From: an uncultured Poribacteria bacterium
GTDB lineage: Bacteria > Poribacteria > WGA-4E > WGA-3G
Assembly: GCA_951813545.1 (NCBI GenBank)
Contig: OX638352.1
Span: 1,488,001 to 1,552,000 of the forward strand
Direction: 5' to 3'
Length of the DNA stretch: 64,000 bases
Under the pieces are notes generated by a model. The model was not told where the DNA came from, did no database searches, and worked only from the letters and a program-made list of their open reading frames with translations. Positions 41,216-50,643 of this stretch are shown here, piece after piece; within the stretch, counting starts at the first letter, position 1, and each line of letters opens with the position of its first letter. The position numbers and the translations under genes were made by a program.

Positions 41216-41662
41216 ATGGCAATTCTACTCGGATTAGATGTCGGTGATACACGTATTGGCGTGGCACTCAGTGACGAACTTGGTGTTGCGGCACATCCAC
41301 TGTGTACACTCACCCGAAAAAATCGGAAGGTTGACTTAATTGCTATCTCTGATCTCGTTTCGATTCACAAGGTGGAATGCATTGTTATCGGCTTACCTAT
41401 CTCTCTTGATGGTTCTATCGGCGCACAGGCGGAGAAGGTCCAGAAGTTCGCACAACGCTTAGAGCATGTACTTGACATCCCGATCGAATTTCAGGATGAA
41501 CGTTTCACAACCGCCGAAGCAGAAGAAATCCTGCGTGAGCTTAACAAGGACATAAAAGAACAGAAAGAACTGATTGACGAGGTGTCAGCAGTAATTATTC
41601 TTGACGACTATTTGAATCGCGATCAGGAGATTAATCCTACAGCATCCACGGAGGATTTCTGA
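41216..41662 (+). CDS. ruvX: YqgF/RuvX family Holliday junction resolvase-like protein
   Basis: The 148-residue protein has the RNase H-like core of the family: LLGLDVGDTRIGVALSD with Asp8, VIGLPISLDGSIGAQAEK and FQDERFTTAEAEEIL. RuvX/YqgF acts on 16S rRNA 5' maturation and may cut branched DNA. The start ATG follows AAAAAGGGGC. mltG follows after 85 bases; the yqgF-mltG pairing is common in bacteria. Confidence 0.92.
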   Translation: MAILLGLDVGDTRIGVALSDELGVAAHPLCTLTRKNRKVDLIAISDLVSIHKVECIVIGLPISLDGSIGAQAEKVQKFAQRLEHVLDIPIEFQDERFTTAEAEEILRELNKDIKEQKELIDEVSAVIILDDYLNRDQEINPTASTEDF

Positions 41663-41747
41663 TTTTTTCACGCGGATATGCAAGGGTTTGCTCTGGTAAC
41701 TTTCGTCAATAGAATGTCGCGATCGGGAGATCAATTCTGCGGGACGT

Positions 41748-42773
41748 ATGAGGTCAATCAAAAAAATACGAAACATTAAAATAGTTATATTAACGCTCTG
41801 TAGTTTTGGCATACTCTGCCTCGCTGTTCTGTTGGTCGGAGTGTTTCTGACATCACCGCCAACGTCCTCAGAAGATGTTGTTAATTTTGACGTGCCAACA
41901 GGAAGCAGTTCACAAGTAATAGCAAAACGGTTGGTTCAAGAAAAGTTAATACGGAGTGAATATGCGTTTCGGATCGCTGTCCGACATAGAGGAACTGGCA
42001 GACGTTTACAAGCCGGAACTTATGTGTTGCGGCGGAACATGGCGTTGTGGGATATCCTCAATGAATTTGAAAAGGGGCAGGTTACCCTCATTCGTTGGAC
42101 AGTGCCAGAGGGTTTAACGGTATCTGCCATCGCTGAACTCTGGGAAGAGGCAGATCTCGGCACAGCTAAGGCATTTCAGGAAGCCTCTGAATCGCCTCGT
42201 TTGTTAGAACGGTATGGACTTGCGGACAAAACAGCGGAGGGATACCTTTTTCCGAATACGTACAAGTTCGCAAAAGGGACAAAAACAGAAAAAGTTGTTG
42301 AGATGATGCTCGACGAATTTAAGCAGCGGTGGACAGACATATTCGATGAGGAGGCACAAAATTTAAGGCGCACGCGTCACGAGATTGTAACGCTTGCTTC
42401 TATCATTGAAAAGGAAGCACAATCTGAATTGGAACGTCCGCGTATTTCAAGTGTCTTCCATAACCGACTTAAGCGAAAGTGGAGGCTTCAGGCAGATCCA
42501 ACGGTGCTTTACGCCTTAGGAAACCCAGACAGACTCTTAACTAAAGGCGACTTGCGCATTGATTCGCCTTACAACACGTACATACATAAGGGTTTACCAC
42601 CCGGTCCCATTGCAAATCCGGGTATCGATTCAATCATAGCGGCACTGCGCCCCGAAAAGACAGATTATCTCTATTTCGTGGCAATAGGCGAGGGGAAGCA
42701 CCACTTTTCAAAAACGCTATCAGAACATAATAGCATCATACGAAAAATGCGGAGAGCTGCTCGCAATCGGTAG
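41748..42773 (+). CDS. mltG: endolytic murein transglycosylase MltG
   Basis: The 341-residue protein has an N-terminal membrane helix (about 11-34), a LysM-like part and the YceG catalytic domain with LASIIEKEAQSELERP (catalytic Glu221) and the substrate motif GLPPGPIANPG near residue 285. MltG cuts nascent glycan strands and sets their length. Residues and length fit the family. It is part of the rightward core run. Confidence 0.93.
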   Translation: MRSIKKIRNIKIVILTLCSFGILCLAVLLVGVFLTSPPTSSEDVVNFDVPTGSSSQVIAKRLVQEKLIRSEYAFRIAVRHRGTGRRLQAGTYVLRRNMALWDILNEFEKGQVTLIRWTVPEGLTVSAIAELWEEADLGTAKAFQEASESPRLLERYGLADKTAEGYLFPNTYKFAKGTKTEKVVEMMLDEFKQRWTDIFDEEAQNLRRTRHEIVTLASIIEKEAQSELERPRISSVFHNRLKRKWRLQADPTVLYALGNPDRLLTKGDLRIDSPYNTYIHKGLPPGPIANPGIDSIIAALRPEKTDYLYFVAIGEGKHHFSKTLSEHNSIIRKMRRAARNR

Positions 42774-42848
42774 ATGCGCTTGATAACGACAAGGCATCTT
42801 CCTCGCTTGGAAAATCAAGACCAAAGCCACAGAAAGTGACAACAGAGA

Positions 42849-44135
42849 ATGGCAAAAACAGATTCACAGCAAACAATTCAAAATGAAATAACAATTACGG
42901 GAAAAGGGTTAATGCTGGGGGAACCTGTGACATTAACCTTAAAACCAGCACCAGCGGACTCTGGCATCGTCTTCCGGCGTGTAGATACGGCAGACAAGCC
43001 AGAAGTGAAGGTCTGTCCAGAGGCTTGGACAGATATTCTGCCGCGATGTACCAGCTTACAAGGTAACAGTGCGACAGTTAGTAGCGTTGAACACCTCCTT
43101 TCTGCACTCGGTGGACTCGGTGTTGACAATGTGACAGTTGAACTGGATGCACCAGAACCCCCGGGACTTGATGGGAGCGCAGTGTCCTATGTGGAAAATA
43201 TTCAAGCAATAGGCCTTGTTTCGCAAGACGTGCCACGGAACTTTATTGAGGTTACGGAACCTTTTGCCCTTTCTTCAGGTGATAGGCAGCTCGTTCTGTT
43301 ACCCGCCGACGCATTAGAAGTGACATTTGCTTATGCCCACCCGCAAACTACGCCACAAGTCGTGACATTCAAAATAACCCCAGAATCATACGCACGTGAC
43401 ATCGCTCCAGCGCGGAGTTTCTGTTTCGAGAATGAAATTGAAGCACTTCAAGCACTTGGTATCGGGAAAGGTGCGAGTTATGATAACGTACTCGTCATCA
43501 ATGAGGCAGGTGAACCGAGCACACCCCTGCGGTTTGAAGACGAGTTCGTCCGACACAAGATTCTCGACCTGATTGGGGACCTTTATCTGGCTGGATGCCT
43601 ACCGAAAGCACATGTTATGGCAACACGGACGGGACATACGTTTCATGCGGAATTTGTGCAAGCACTTGCTGAGGCAGGGCACCTTCAACAGGCACCTGTT
43701 CAAGAACCTATAGAGGTAATGGATATCTATGAAGTATTACCTCACCGACATCCGATGTGCATGGTTGATAGGGTCATTGAATATGAAAGTAAAAAGCGCG
43801 CGGTTGGCATCAAGAACGTAACTTATAACGAGCCAATTTTTGAGGGACATTTCCCGACGCAACCGGTGATGCCGGGTGTATTACAGATTGAAGCCCTCGC
43901 ACAACTCGCGGCATGGCTCGTGCTTCGAGACATCGGTAAGGAAGGCGAACTCGGTTATTTTCGTTCAATCAACAAGGCAACATTCCGACGCGCCGTCATC
44001 CCAGGAGACCAACTTCGATTGGAAATAGAAGTTGCCCAACTACGGAGTAGACTTGCCCGCATCGAAGGACGGGTTTATGTAGGAGACGAGCTTGCCACAG
44101 AGGCTGAACTTTCAATCGTATTGGCATCTGTCTGA
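42849..44135 (+). CDS. lpxC-fabZ: bifunctional LpxC/FabZ fusion
   Basis: Residues 1-280 are LpxC (UDP-3-O-acyl-GlcNAc deacetylase): SSVEHLLSALGG with zinc His82, and VRHKILDLIGDL with zinc ligands His236 and Asp240. Residues 287-428 are FabZ (3-hydroxyacyl-ACP dehydratase): VLPHRHPMCMVDRV with catalytic His near 299, and GHFPTQPVMPGVLQIEALAQ with Glu348. Such a fusion is known in Bacteroidota and several related phyla. It couples lipid A synthesis and fatty acid elongation in one polypeptide. lpxA and lpxI follow at once. Confidence 0.95.
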   Translation: MAKTDSQQTIQNEITITGKGLMLGEPVTLTLKPAPADSGIVFRRVDTADKPEVKVCPEAWTDILPRCTSLQGNSATVSSVEHLLSALGGLGVDNVTVELDAPEPPGLDGSAVSYVENIQAIGLVSQDVPRNFIEVTEPFALSSGDRQLVLLPADALEVTFAYAHPQTTPQVVTFKITPESYARDIAPARSFCFENEIEALQALGIGKGASYDNVLVINEAGEPSTPLRFEDEFVRHKILDLIGDLYLAGCLPKAHVMATRTGHTFHAEFVQALAEAGHLQQAPVQEPIEVMDIYEVLPHRHPMCMVDRVIEYESKKRAVGIKNVTYNEPIFEGHFPTQPVMPGVLQIEALAQLAAWLVLRDIGKEGELGYFRSINKATFRRAVIPGDQLRLEIEVAQLRSRLARIEGRVYVGDELATEAELSIVLASV

Positions 44136-44191
44136 ATTGCGGTCCTTTCAAGATTAACGGGTAGGACTTTCAGGATTAGAGGAGGACATCT

Positions 44192-45016
44192 ATGCTAGAA
44201 ACAAATATTCATCCTACGGCTATTATCTCTCCAACAGCGACGTTGGAAGAGGGTGTTAAGGTCGGACCTTATAGTCTTATCGGTGAGGATGTTCATATCG
44301 GACGCGGCACCGTGATTCACGCGCACGTTCAGATTGAAAAATGGACAACTATCGGTGAAGAATGTGAGATTTTCTTCGGTGCTACCATTGGTAACGAATC
44401 TAAAGACTTGAAATACGGCGGCTGGCGGAGCTATGTGAAAATCGGTAATCGCAATACGCTACGCGAGTACGTTTCCATCTCTCGGTCAACATTTGAAGAG
44501 GGATTTACTATTGTTGGTGACAATAATTTGCTCATGAACTGGGTCAACCTTGCGCATGACACCATCGTGGGCAATAGAACAATCATGGCAAATTTTGTCT
44601 CGCTCGCGGGGCATGTTGTAATTGAGGATGACGTTCGACTGGGGGCACATGCGGCCCTGCACCAATACGTGCGTGTGGGCAAAATGGCGATGGCAGGAGG
44701 TTTCTCAAAGATAGTACAGGATATTCCACCGTTCATGCTGTCCGCCGGACAACCGGCGCGTGTTCGCAGTCTCAACCGCATCGGCATCCGAACATCGCGA
44801 ATTAATCCTTTGTCGCAGCTGACGGATGAAACGCTTGCGGCGTTAAAGAAGGCATTTCGCATCTTGTTCCGTTCAGGTCTGCCTCTCAAGCATGCCGTCG
44901 CCAGAGTCAAAGAGGAACTTGACGCGAACCCGGAAGTTGAATATTTACTCGAATTTATTGGAACTTCCAAACGTGGCATTGGGTTTAGCCAACCGAATCG
45001 CATTCTGAGTGGTTAG
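44192..45016 (+). CDS. lpxA: UDP-N-acetylglucosamine acyltransferase LpxA
   Basis: The 274-residue protein is a left-handed beta-helix acyltransferase with hexapeptide repeats (IHPTAIISPTATLEEGVKVG), the catalytic His in WVNLAHDTIVGN (His122) and a C-terminal helical part (LTDETLAALKKAFRILFRSG). It adds the first acyl chain in lipid A synthesis and acts just before LpxC. AGAGGAGG precedes the ATG. Confidence 0.96.
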   Translation: MLETNIHPTAIISPTATLEEGVKVGPYSLIGEDVHIGRGTVIHAHVQIEKWTTIGEECEIFFGATIGNESKDLKYGGWRSYVKIGNRNTLREYVSISRSTFEEGFTIVGDNNLLMNWVNLAHDTIVGNRTIMANFVSLAGHVVIEDDVRLGAHAALHQYVRVGKMAMAGGFSKIVQDIPPFMLSAGQPARVRSLNRIGIRTSRINPLSQLTDETLAALKKAFRILFRSGLPLKHAVARVKEELDANPEVEYLLEFIGTSKRGIGFSQPNRILSG

Positions 45017-45061
45017 TTTTCCGCTCTCCAGCACATCAAAACTATACGGGGAACAAAAGCG

Positions 45062-45865
45062 GTGGAAAAACTGGGTATTATTGCAGGTGCAGGTGAGCTG
45101 CCGGTGTTATTAGCACATGCTGCTGTTGCCCATGAACGACAACCCGTCATCATCCAAATTACAAAGTCTGACGCGCAACGCTTTGCCGGAATCACATGTG
45201 AACTCCACACCTACGGGGTTGGTCAGATTCAAAAGATTGCCCGAACACTCCTTAACTCAGGCGTAAAAGATGTTGTGATTATAGGGAAGGTCGAAAAAAA
45301 TATCTTACTTCGCCCATTTCAAATTGACACGACTACCATTAAAATTTTAGTCCAGAACCGACGCGAAAAACCTGCCGTAATCGTCAACGCAGCACTTAAC
45401 TATCTTGAATCTGCTGGACTTACTATCCTTACCCAGGACCAGTACCTCCACCACCTTCTCCCACAACCTAACGTTTTAACAGCACGACAACCCACAGCAA
45501 GCCAATGGGCAGATATTGAACTCGGTATCAGTACCGCGCGCCAGATAGCAAACATGGACATCGGACAAACGGTTGTGGTTAAAAATCAGATTGTGCTTGC
45601 AATGGAAGCCATTGAAGGGACGGATGCAACTATTCAGAGGGGAGGAACCTTAGGAAGAAAAGGAGTTGTTGTCGCGAAAGCGGCTGCCGAGAATCACGAT
45701 TTCCGTATTGATGTACCGACAGTGGGAATGCAAACACTAGAGGTGTTACATCAAGTCAAAGCAAGTGTGCTGGCAGTAGAGGCACGGCGAGCCTTCGTTA
45801 TGGACACCGACATGCTCATTCAGCAAGCCGATCAGTGGAAGATCGCAATCGTTGCCATAGAGTAA
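45062..45865 (+). CDS. lpxI: UDP-2,3-diacylglucosamine pyrophosphatase LpxI
   Basis: The 267-residue protein matches LpxI (DUF1009): LGIIAGAGELPVLLAHAAVA, the middle VVVKNQIVLAMEAIEGTDAT with the catalytic region, and DFRIDVPTVGMQTLEVL. It splits UDP-diacyl-GlcN to lipid X. The GTG start at 45062 lies 45 bases after the lpxA stop. The order lpxA-lpxI is common. lpxD and lpxB are not in the window. Confidence 0.95.
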   Translation: MEKLGIIAGAGELPVLLAHAAVAHERQPVIIQITKSDAQRFAGITCELHTYGVGQIQKIARTLLNSGVKDVVIIGKVEKNILLRPFQIDTTTIKILVQNRREKPAVIVNAALNYLESAGLTILTQDQYLHHLLPQPNVLTARQPTASQWADIELGISTARQIANMDIGQTVVVKNQIVLAMEAIEGTDATIQRGGTLGRKGVVVAKAAAENHDFRIDVPTVGMQTLEVLHQVKASVLAVEARRAFVMDTDMLIQQADQWKIAIVAIE

Positions 45866-45920
45866 GAAAAAGGAGACGGAGGCAGCGAGGTGACAGCCCC
45901 CGCCCCTTCAAAGACGCTGT

Positions 45921-46154
45921 TTACGCTGCTGCGTCTATTGCAGTTGTTACCTGCTCCGTTGTTGGAAACTGTCCGGTTTCTAATTTCGAGTAGAGCAATG
46001 TTCCGTTTAACGAAACTTCAAAAGCCCCACCACTGCCTGGAACCAGATCGACTGTTTTAACCGCCGCACCATACTTCTGTCTTAAGGCATCTGCCAAACT
46101 GGCTGCCCGTGGTTGGTAGTTTCAGGCGGTGCAGTATTCAATTCTCACTTCCAT
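45921..46154 (-). CDS. SelW-like (Rdx family) selenoprotein
   Basis: This gene is invisible to ordinary gene finding because codon 11 is TGA (46122-46124). Read through, the minus strand gives a 77-residue protein: MEVRIEYCTA-U-NYQPRAASLADALRQKYG, then TVDLVPGSGGAFEVSLNG and LLYSKLETGQFP. That is the SelW/SelT/SelH (Rdx) plan with its CxxU redox motif (Cys8, Sec11), the GSGGAFEV strand and the LYSK..GxFP end. AGGAGG lies ten bases before the ATG. A weaker stem with a G-rich loop lies about 20 bases after the TGA. Rdx proteins are small thioredoxin-like redox proteins. The gene stands alone and is convergent to lpxI. Confidence 0.88.
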
Positions 46155-46295
46155 CGGTATTATCCCTCCTCATTCAAATTTTGAGTGAATTCAACTGTTC
46201 GTTATAGAAGTCTACCATTAATATTGGGAAATTGCAAGTTTTTTCGCGCCTTTCCAGAATCGCTCAAACGTACAACAAACACATCAGTTACACCA

Positions 46296-46313
46296 TTGGC
46301 ATGAATCTTGCTA
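46296..46313 (+). promoter_or_regulatory. sigma54-type promoter candidate before tonB
   Basis: TTGGCATGAATCTTGCTA fits the -24/-12 consensus with GG and GC exactly ten bases apart; one consensus position (C to T after GGCA) differs. It lies about 115 bases before the TonB start. No activator site could be defined. Confidence 0.45.
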
Positions 46314-46428
46314 TATTTAAGGCAAATATCCGATCTGTTTGCAGAATGGAATTGTAAAGTATACACTACTGCCGTGTTGGAAACGGCTTACCGATGTGAT
46401 GTGAAGTTAGTATATAGGTGTTTAAATT

Positions 46429-47226
46429 ATGAACAAGGCTATCCAATTTCTGAACAAATCTATATTTTTCTCCATCTGCGTTCACCTGATAGGTGTTACG
46501 ATTGCATCGCTGTCTATCGTTGGAAGTCCAGATAAACATGGTGATACCTTTATTGCCGAGTTTGTCTCACTCCCGAAGACTAAACCGGTGCTCACACCCC
46601 GTCGGCTCAAGATGCCAGAATTAACGCAGCCGGATACGCTTCGCTCGCAGCCACCACGTCTCCAGACGATTGCGAAAATCACGCACGTGTCACAAAATGA
46701 GCCGCAATTTGTCGTTGATACGCTTCCGGTTTCTGCTGTTCACCAGACAACCGCTGCAGAAACCAGTGTGGGCGGTGAGAACGCGCTCCAGCACGGCTTA
46801 TCGCCACGCCCAGTAGACCGTGGCTCACAACCGATGCACTTCGCTTCTAAACGGATATCACGCCCAGAATGGACATCAACATCAACGGCTATTGCCAGCG
46901 TACATACTACGGAACTCCCACCAGTTTCGGTGCTTTCAAATGAACCGACGCAAGACGCTCGCTTTTCTCACAAAGTGGATCCTATATATCCCGAATCCGC
47001 TCGTCTTTCCCATAAACAGGGCCTTGTTGTGCTTGAAGCGACAATAGGTGTAGATGGCATAGCCAGAAACATTGAAGTTATTAAAGTGATCGAAGTCAGT
47101 GGATTAGGGTGTGAAGAAGCAGCAATCACGGCACTCAAAGCCTCCCAATTTGTGCCAGCGAAACAGGGCAAAGTGGTTGTCAGCCAACGTCTACGTATTC
47201 CCTATCGTTTCCAATTTAAAAGCTAG
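46429..47226 (+). CDS. tonB: TonB family energy transducer
   Basis: The 265-residue protein has one N-terminal membrane helix (SIFFSICVHLIGVTIASLSI), a long Pro- and Ser-rich periplasmic linker and a C-terminal TonB domain (VDPIYPESARLSHKQGLVVL, then AALKASQ-like ITALKASQFVPAKQG and LRIPYRFQF). It transmits energy from the inner membrane to outer membrane receptors. No ExbB or ExbD genes are close. The linker is not rich in Pro-Lys repeats as in classical TonB, but the fold region is clear. Confidence 0.9.
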   Translation: MNKAIQFLNKSIFFSICVHLIGVTIASLSIVGSPDKHGDTFIAEFVSLPKTKPVLTPRRLKMPELTQPDTLRSQPPRLQTIAKITHVSQNEPQFVVDTLPVSAVHQTTAAETSVGGENALQHGLSPRPVDRGSQPMHFASKRISRPEWTSTSTAIASVHTTELPPVSVLSNEPTQDARFSHKVDPIYPESARLSHKQGLVVLEATIGVDGIARNIEVIKVIEVSGLGCEEAAITALKASQFVPAKQGKVVVSQRLRIPYRFQFKS

Positions 47227-47302
47227 ATGTCCTAAGATAATTTCCCTTCTAACATCGCGATCCTTGTTCGCGCCTCCCTGGAAGTATTAAGCGAAAAAAG
47301 GC

Positions 47303-47331
47303 TTGCACTCTCAATACATTCCACCTATAAT
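47303..47331 (+). promoter_or_regulatory. sigma70-type promoter for the SDR gene
   Basis: TTGCAC, a 17-base spacer and a consensus TATAAT lie about 90 bases before the ATG at 47423. Confidence 0.7.
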
Positions 47332-47422
47332 CTTTTCTACTGAAGGTAAGGTAGTCAAGACCAATTGGTGAAGCACCGCGATTCAGAAATTGCTTCTACC
47401 ATTTCCAAGGAGGTAAGACAAT

Positions 47423-48175
47423 ATGGATGTTCGACTTGATAATAAAGTGGCTGTGATTACTGGTGGATCTACAGGGATTGGTGCAGCAACAGCGATTGAA
47501 TATGCTAAAGCAGGCGCGAAAGTCGTCTTTGGTGATATTAATGAGGAAGATGCTCAAAAAACACTTCGTACGATCATCGAAAGCGGTGGTGTTGCAAAGT
47601 TCCAAAGCACAGATGTCACTGTAGAAACTGAGGTAGCGGATTTGATGGAAACTGCTGACACGGCATTTGGTGGGATTGACGTATTGGTAACTTCAGCAGG
47701 TATCCTGCAAGGACCAAGCGTTCGCATTGATGACTTTGAAGCGACAACTTTCAATTCGGTTATCGATGTTAACCTCAAAGGAACCTTTTATGCACTCAAG
47801 CATGCTGTTCCGATAATGCAAAAAGGTGGCGGCGGTGTGATCCTGTGTATTGCGTCAGGAGCGGGGGTTCGCGGCGGAAGCTCCTCGGTTGCTTACGCCT
47901 CCAGCAAAGGTGGGGTCAATGGACTTGTAATGACGGTAGAAAACCAGGTTGCATCAATGGGTATTCGTATGCACACTATTTGTCCCGGTGGATTGGCAAC
48001 ACCTCTTAAATTGGGACAAATCGCAGAATCGGCAAAACGAGATGGGCAAGACCCTGATGCAGCTGTTGCAAATGCGCGCAATTCGCTCGGTGACCCAGCT
48101 GGTGTCGCACGAGTTCTCACGTTCCTGGTCTCTGATGCGGGTTCATACACGCGCGGGCAGATTTTCACGAGATAA
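47423..48175 (+). CDS. short-chain dehydrogenase/reductase
   Basis: The 250-residue protein has the NAD(P) motif TGGSTGIGAA, a strand-end Asp at VFGDIN (favouring NAD), the NAG-like TSAGI, the catalytic Ser-Tyr-Lys as CIASGAG, VAYASSKGG (YxxxK) and the PG motif ICPGGLATP. AAGGAGG precedes the ATG. The substrate is unknown. It stands alone at the end of the rightward genes, tail to tail with the polysaccharide cluster. Confidence 0.93.
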   Translation: MDVRLDNKVAVITGGSTGIGAATAIEYAKAGAKVVFGDINEEDAQKTLRTIIESGGVAKFQSTDVTVETEVADLMETADTAFGGIDVLVTSAGILQGPSVRIDDFEATTFNSVIDVNLKGTFYALKHAVPIMQKGGGGVILCIASGAGVRGGSSSVAYASSKGGVNGLVMTVENQVASMGIRMHTICPGGLATPLKLGQIAESAKRDGQDPDAAVANARNSLGDPAGVARVLTFLVSDAGSYTRGQIFTR

Positions 48176-48238
48176 TTTTTTTACTATCGGGTTTTTGATG
48201 AATCTGAACAAATTCTAAGGAATTAAGGGTTTGTAGTC

Positions 48239-48595
48239 CTAAGACGAAAAGACGTAATCGAAATTCAGCCATAAACTTTTTGAATAACGATAGAAGAAAA
48301 CAGGAAAGATGGCGGAAAAAAGTGCCCAGATACATAAATTGGCTAGGAAGGGAATAGAGACAAATGTCTCAACGAGGAAGTAGCCCGGAAAAGCGATGCA
48401 GACCGTCGCACCATAGTTGAGGTACATAGCACCGATAAAATAGCCGGACTCCCGTTCAAACTTCAAATCACACCGTGGACAGCAAGCAAACATCTTGAAA
48501 TATGTTTGAAACATGGTGCCTTCGCCACACCGCGGGCATTTAAGTTGAAAACTATATTGGAGAATTCTAGCAAGGTCCCGAAAGGTTAACTGCAT
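48239..48595 (-). CDS. DUF983 family membrane protein
   Basis: The 118-residue protein has two zinc-type knuckles (CPRCGEG and CCPRCDLKF), then ERESGYFIGAMYLNYG and two membrane helices (about 57-105), which is the DUF983 plan. Function is unknown. It starts directly after the stop of the sugar transferase gene, so it is the last gene of the polysaccharide operon; its role there may be only by position. Confidence 0.88.
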   Translation of the reverse strand: MQLTFRDLARILQYSFQLKCPRCGEGTMFQTYFKMFACCPRCDLKFERESGYFIGAMYLNYGATVCIAFPGYFLVETFVSIPFLANLCIWALFSAIFPVFFYRYSKSLWLNFDYVFSS

Positions 48596-49276
48596 TTAAT
48601 AGGTGTTGTTATCCCAAAAAACCTTAAAGGTACGCAGGAGTATTTTGAAATCGTTCCACAGAGATAGATTTTCAATGTACTCCAGATCTACCGAGATACC
48701 ATCTCGGATTGTCCCTTGGCGACGGGGACTGAGCTGCCAAAGTCCCGTCATCCCCGGACGGACGAGGTGCCGCTGATTTTCCCACGCTTCATAATCCTTA
48801 GCCAGGAAAGGCATCTCTGGACGTGGCCCGACGAGGCTCATTTCACCCTTCAGTACATTGAAGAGTTGGGGTAACTCGTCTAAACTTGTTTTACGGAGCC
48901 ATTTGCCAACTGGTGTAATGCGTCCATCGTCTGTTGTGCCTGGTTTCTCTGAATAGGACGGCGTATCGACATGGAGACTCCGAAACTTGTGAATGACAAA
49001 TAGCTCGTTGTTTAACCCAACTCGCTTGTGTGAGAAAAAAACGGAACCGCGCGAGGTGAGCTTAATAAGAACAACAATGATTCCCATCAAAGGGGCAAAA
49101 ATAATGATAAGGAAAAATGCAGCAATCGCATCAAACAAATGTTTGCCACGCGTTGCGTAGAAAGAGGAAAGTCGTTCCACTAGAGTCCCTGTTTTCGGTA
49201 TACTTTCATTGCGATGCACGTTAGTTTTGCCGGCATCTGTTCCTATCCGGTCTATACTTCTTGATAGGAATGGCAT
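48596..49276 (-). CDS. polyprenyl-phosphate sugar-1-phosphate transferase
   Basis: The 226-residue protein has a membrane helix ([20 protein letters not shown]) and the bacterial sugar transferase domain: [34 protein letters not shown] and VGPRPEMP. Such enzymes (WbaP/WcaJ/EpsL type, short form) load the first sugar phosphate on undecaprenyl phosphate and so start the repeat unit. The ATG at 49276 with AGAGGG is preferred; a TTG at 49312 is the alternative. It follows the glycosyltransferase gene. Confidence 0.93.
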   Translation of the reverse strand: MPFLSRSIDRIGTDAGKTNVHRNESIPKTGTLVERLSSFYATRGKHLFDAIAAFFLIIIFAPLMGIIVVLIKLTSRGSVFFSHKRVGLNNELFVIHKFRSLHVDTPSYSEKPGTTDDGRITPVGKWLRKTSLDELPQLFNVLKGEMSLVGPRPEMPFLAKDYEAWENQRHLVRPGMTGLWQLSPRRQGTIRDGISVDLEYIENLSLWNDFKILLRTFKVFWDNNTY

Positions 49277-49315
49277 GGTTAATCCCTCTAATTGCAGTCC
49301 AATCTTAGGCAAATA

Positions 49316-50434
49316 TTAGTTCTGCTGGAGTTTCTCAAAGACATCAAGGTATTGCTGTGCGATGTTTTCCCAATTGAATCGCTTTTGGATCTGTTCTGGA
49401 GCACGTTCTCGGAAATCTTCAACCTGCTCCGGGTGTTGTTCCAACATCTGAATCTTCTCTGTGAGCGATGCAACGTTTTTGTCAAAGAGCACTCCATAAC
49501 GCCCACCTTCTAGTACTTCATCATTGAAGGGTGTATTGAGTGCGAGAATACAGTTGGAGAACCCCAACGCCTTCAGAATAGAAGGGTTAATGCCACCGAA
49601 CTGATGTCCATGGATGTAGGCAAAGCAATGATGGTGAAGTTCTTTAATATGGTCAGAATCGTTAATATGCCCGAGAAATTTGACGTTTTCGTTGGCAATA
49701 CCTTTTAACTTCGCTAAAAATTCATTTTCGAGTTTGTTGCCTTTGTAATCAGCACCACCGGCTATAGCGAGTTGCTTTTGACTGTTTGAAGCAACGAACG
49801 CCTCCAAAATGAGGTCGGCATTGTTATCTGGCACGAGTCGGCTAGCAATGAGATAATAATTCCGGGATTCAAGCCCATATGTTGCCAGGATTTCTGGATG
49901 CTCCGACGGCTCAATGTTCGCACCATAAGCGATATAGGTTGTTTCTGCGCCTAATTCTTCAAGGTAGAGCCGTTTCATTTCAGACGCATCGGTGATGACA
50001 ATTGGAAACGCTGCTGTCGCCATCTTCGCCGCCCACTTGAAGTAGACAGCACCAAGCCCTTTCCATTTTGGCCGTAGCCATTCCATTCCATCAACGTTGA
50101 TAACAGCGGTCTTGCCTGCGACACGGAAGAACCATCCGAACGGACCGTTGCCGGCGTTCCATGTCAAAATAACATCAGATGCGGTAATTGAAGCGTGTAG
50201 CGTTGCGAGGAAACTGTGACTGAGGGTACTGAACATCTTATGCTCTATACTTGGCAAGTAAACAAGCTTGATGCCGTTCCATTCGGGAGGTCTCTCCTTG
50301 AAAAGTGCCTTCCGGCAGTAGACAATCACTTCATGCCCGGCTTCTACCCAGCGGGGGGCGAGTTCGCCCATGATAGTTTCTAACCCACTGTAGGTAGCGG
50401 GGAGCCCGCGTATGCCCAATACCCGAATTCTCAT
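49316..50434 (-). CDS. glycosyltransferase family 4 with DUF1972 N-terminus
   Basis: The 372-residue protein has the DUF1972-type donor/acceptor region (RIRVLGIRGLPATYSGLETI) known from rhamnosyltransferases of capsule synthesis and the GT4 C-terminal domain (ETTYIAYGANI, SRLVPDNNADLILEAF, FAYIHGHQFGGINPSILKAL). It would add the second or third sugar to the lipid-linked unit. The ATG at 50434 follows GAGG with a spacing of nine; the longer TTG form is less likely. A promoter lies at 50527-50556. Confidence 0.92.
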   Translation of the reverse strand: MRIRVLGIRGLPATYSGLETIMGELAPRWVEAGHEVIVYCRKALFKERPPEWNGIKLVYLPSIEHKMFSTLSHSFLATLHASITASDVILTWNAGNGPFGWFFRVAGKTAVINVDGMEWLRPKWKGLGAVYFKWAAKMATAAFPIVITDASEMKRLYLEELGAETTYIAYGANIEPSEHPEILATYGLESRNYYLIASRLVPDNNADLILEAFVASNSQKQLAIAGGADYKGNKLENEFLAKLKGIANENVKFLGHINDSDHIKELHHHCFAYIHGHQFGGINPSILKALGFSNCILALNTPFNDEVLEGGRYGVLFDKNVASLTEKIQMLEQHPEQVEDFRERAPEQIQKRFNWENIAQQYLDVFEKLQQN

Positions 50435-50526
50435 CCTTTTTTTACCTCGTCCCAAACCGTATTACAAATCAAATCGTGCTATTAAAGCACAATTTGTCCT
50501 TGCTCCACATTGGGTTTTATATATAT

Positions 50527-50556
50527 ATTATACCCATTTTAGGCACAAAAGTCCAA
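50527..50556 (-). promoter_or_regulatory. internal sigma70-type promoter of the polysaccharide cluster
   Basis: On the minus strand TTGGAC, an 18-base spacer and TATAAT lie about 95 bases before the glycosyltransferase start. It would make the last three genes of the cluster an own unit. Confidence 0.6.
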
Positions 50557-50643
50557 TTTCTTTTCCCGAAAGAAAACGCTCAAGTAACGTTTCGTAATCT
50601 TTGATGACTCAAGGAGAATAAATCTTCATTTTTCATAACTTTT

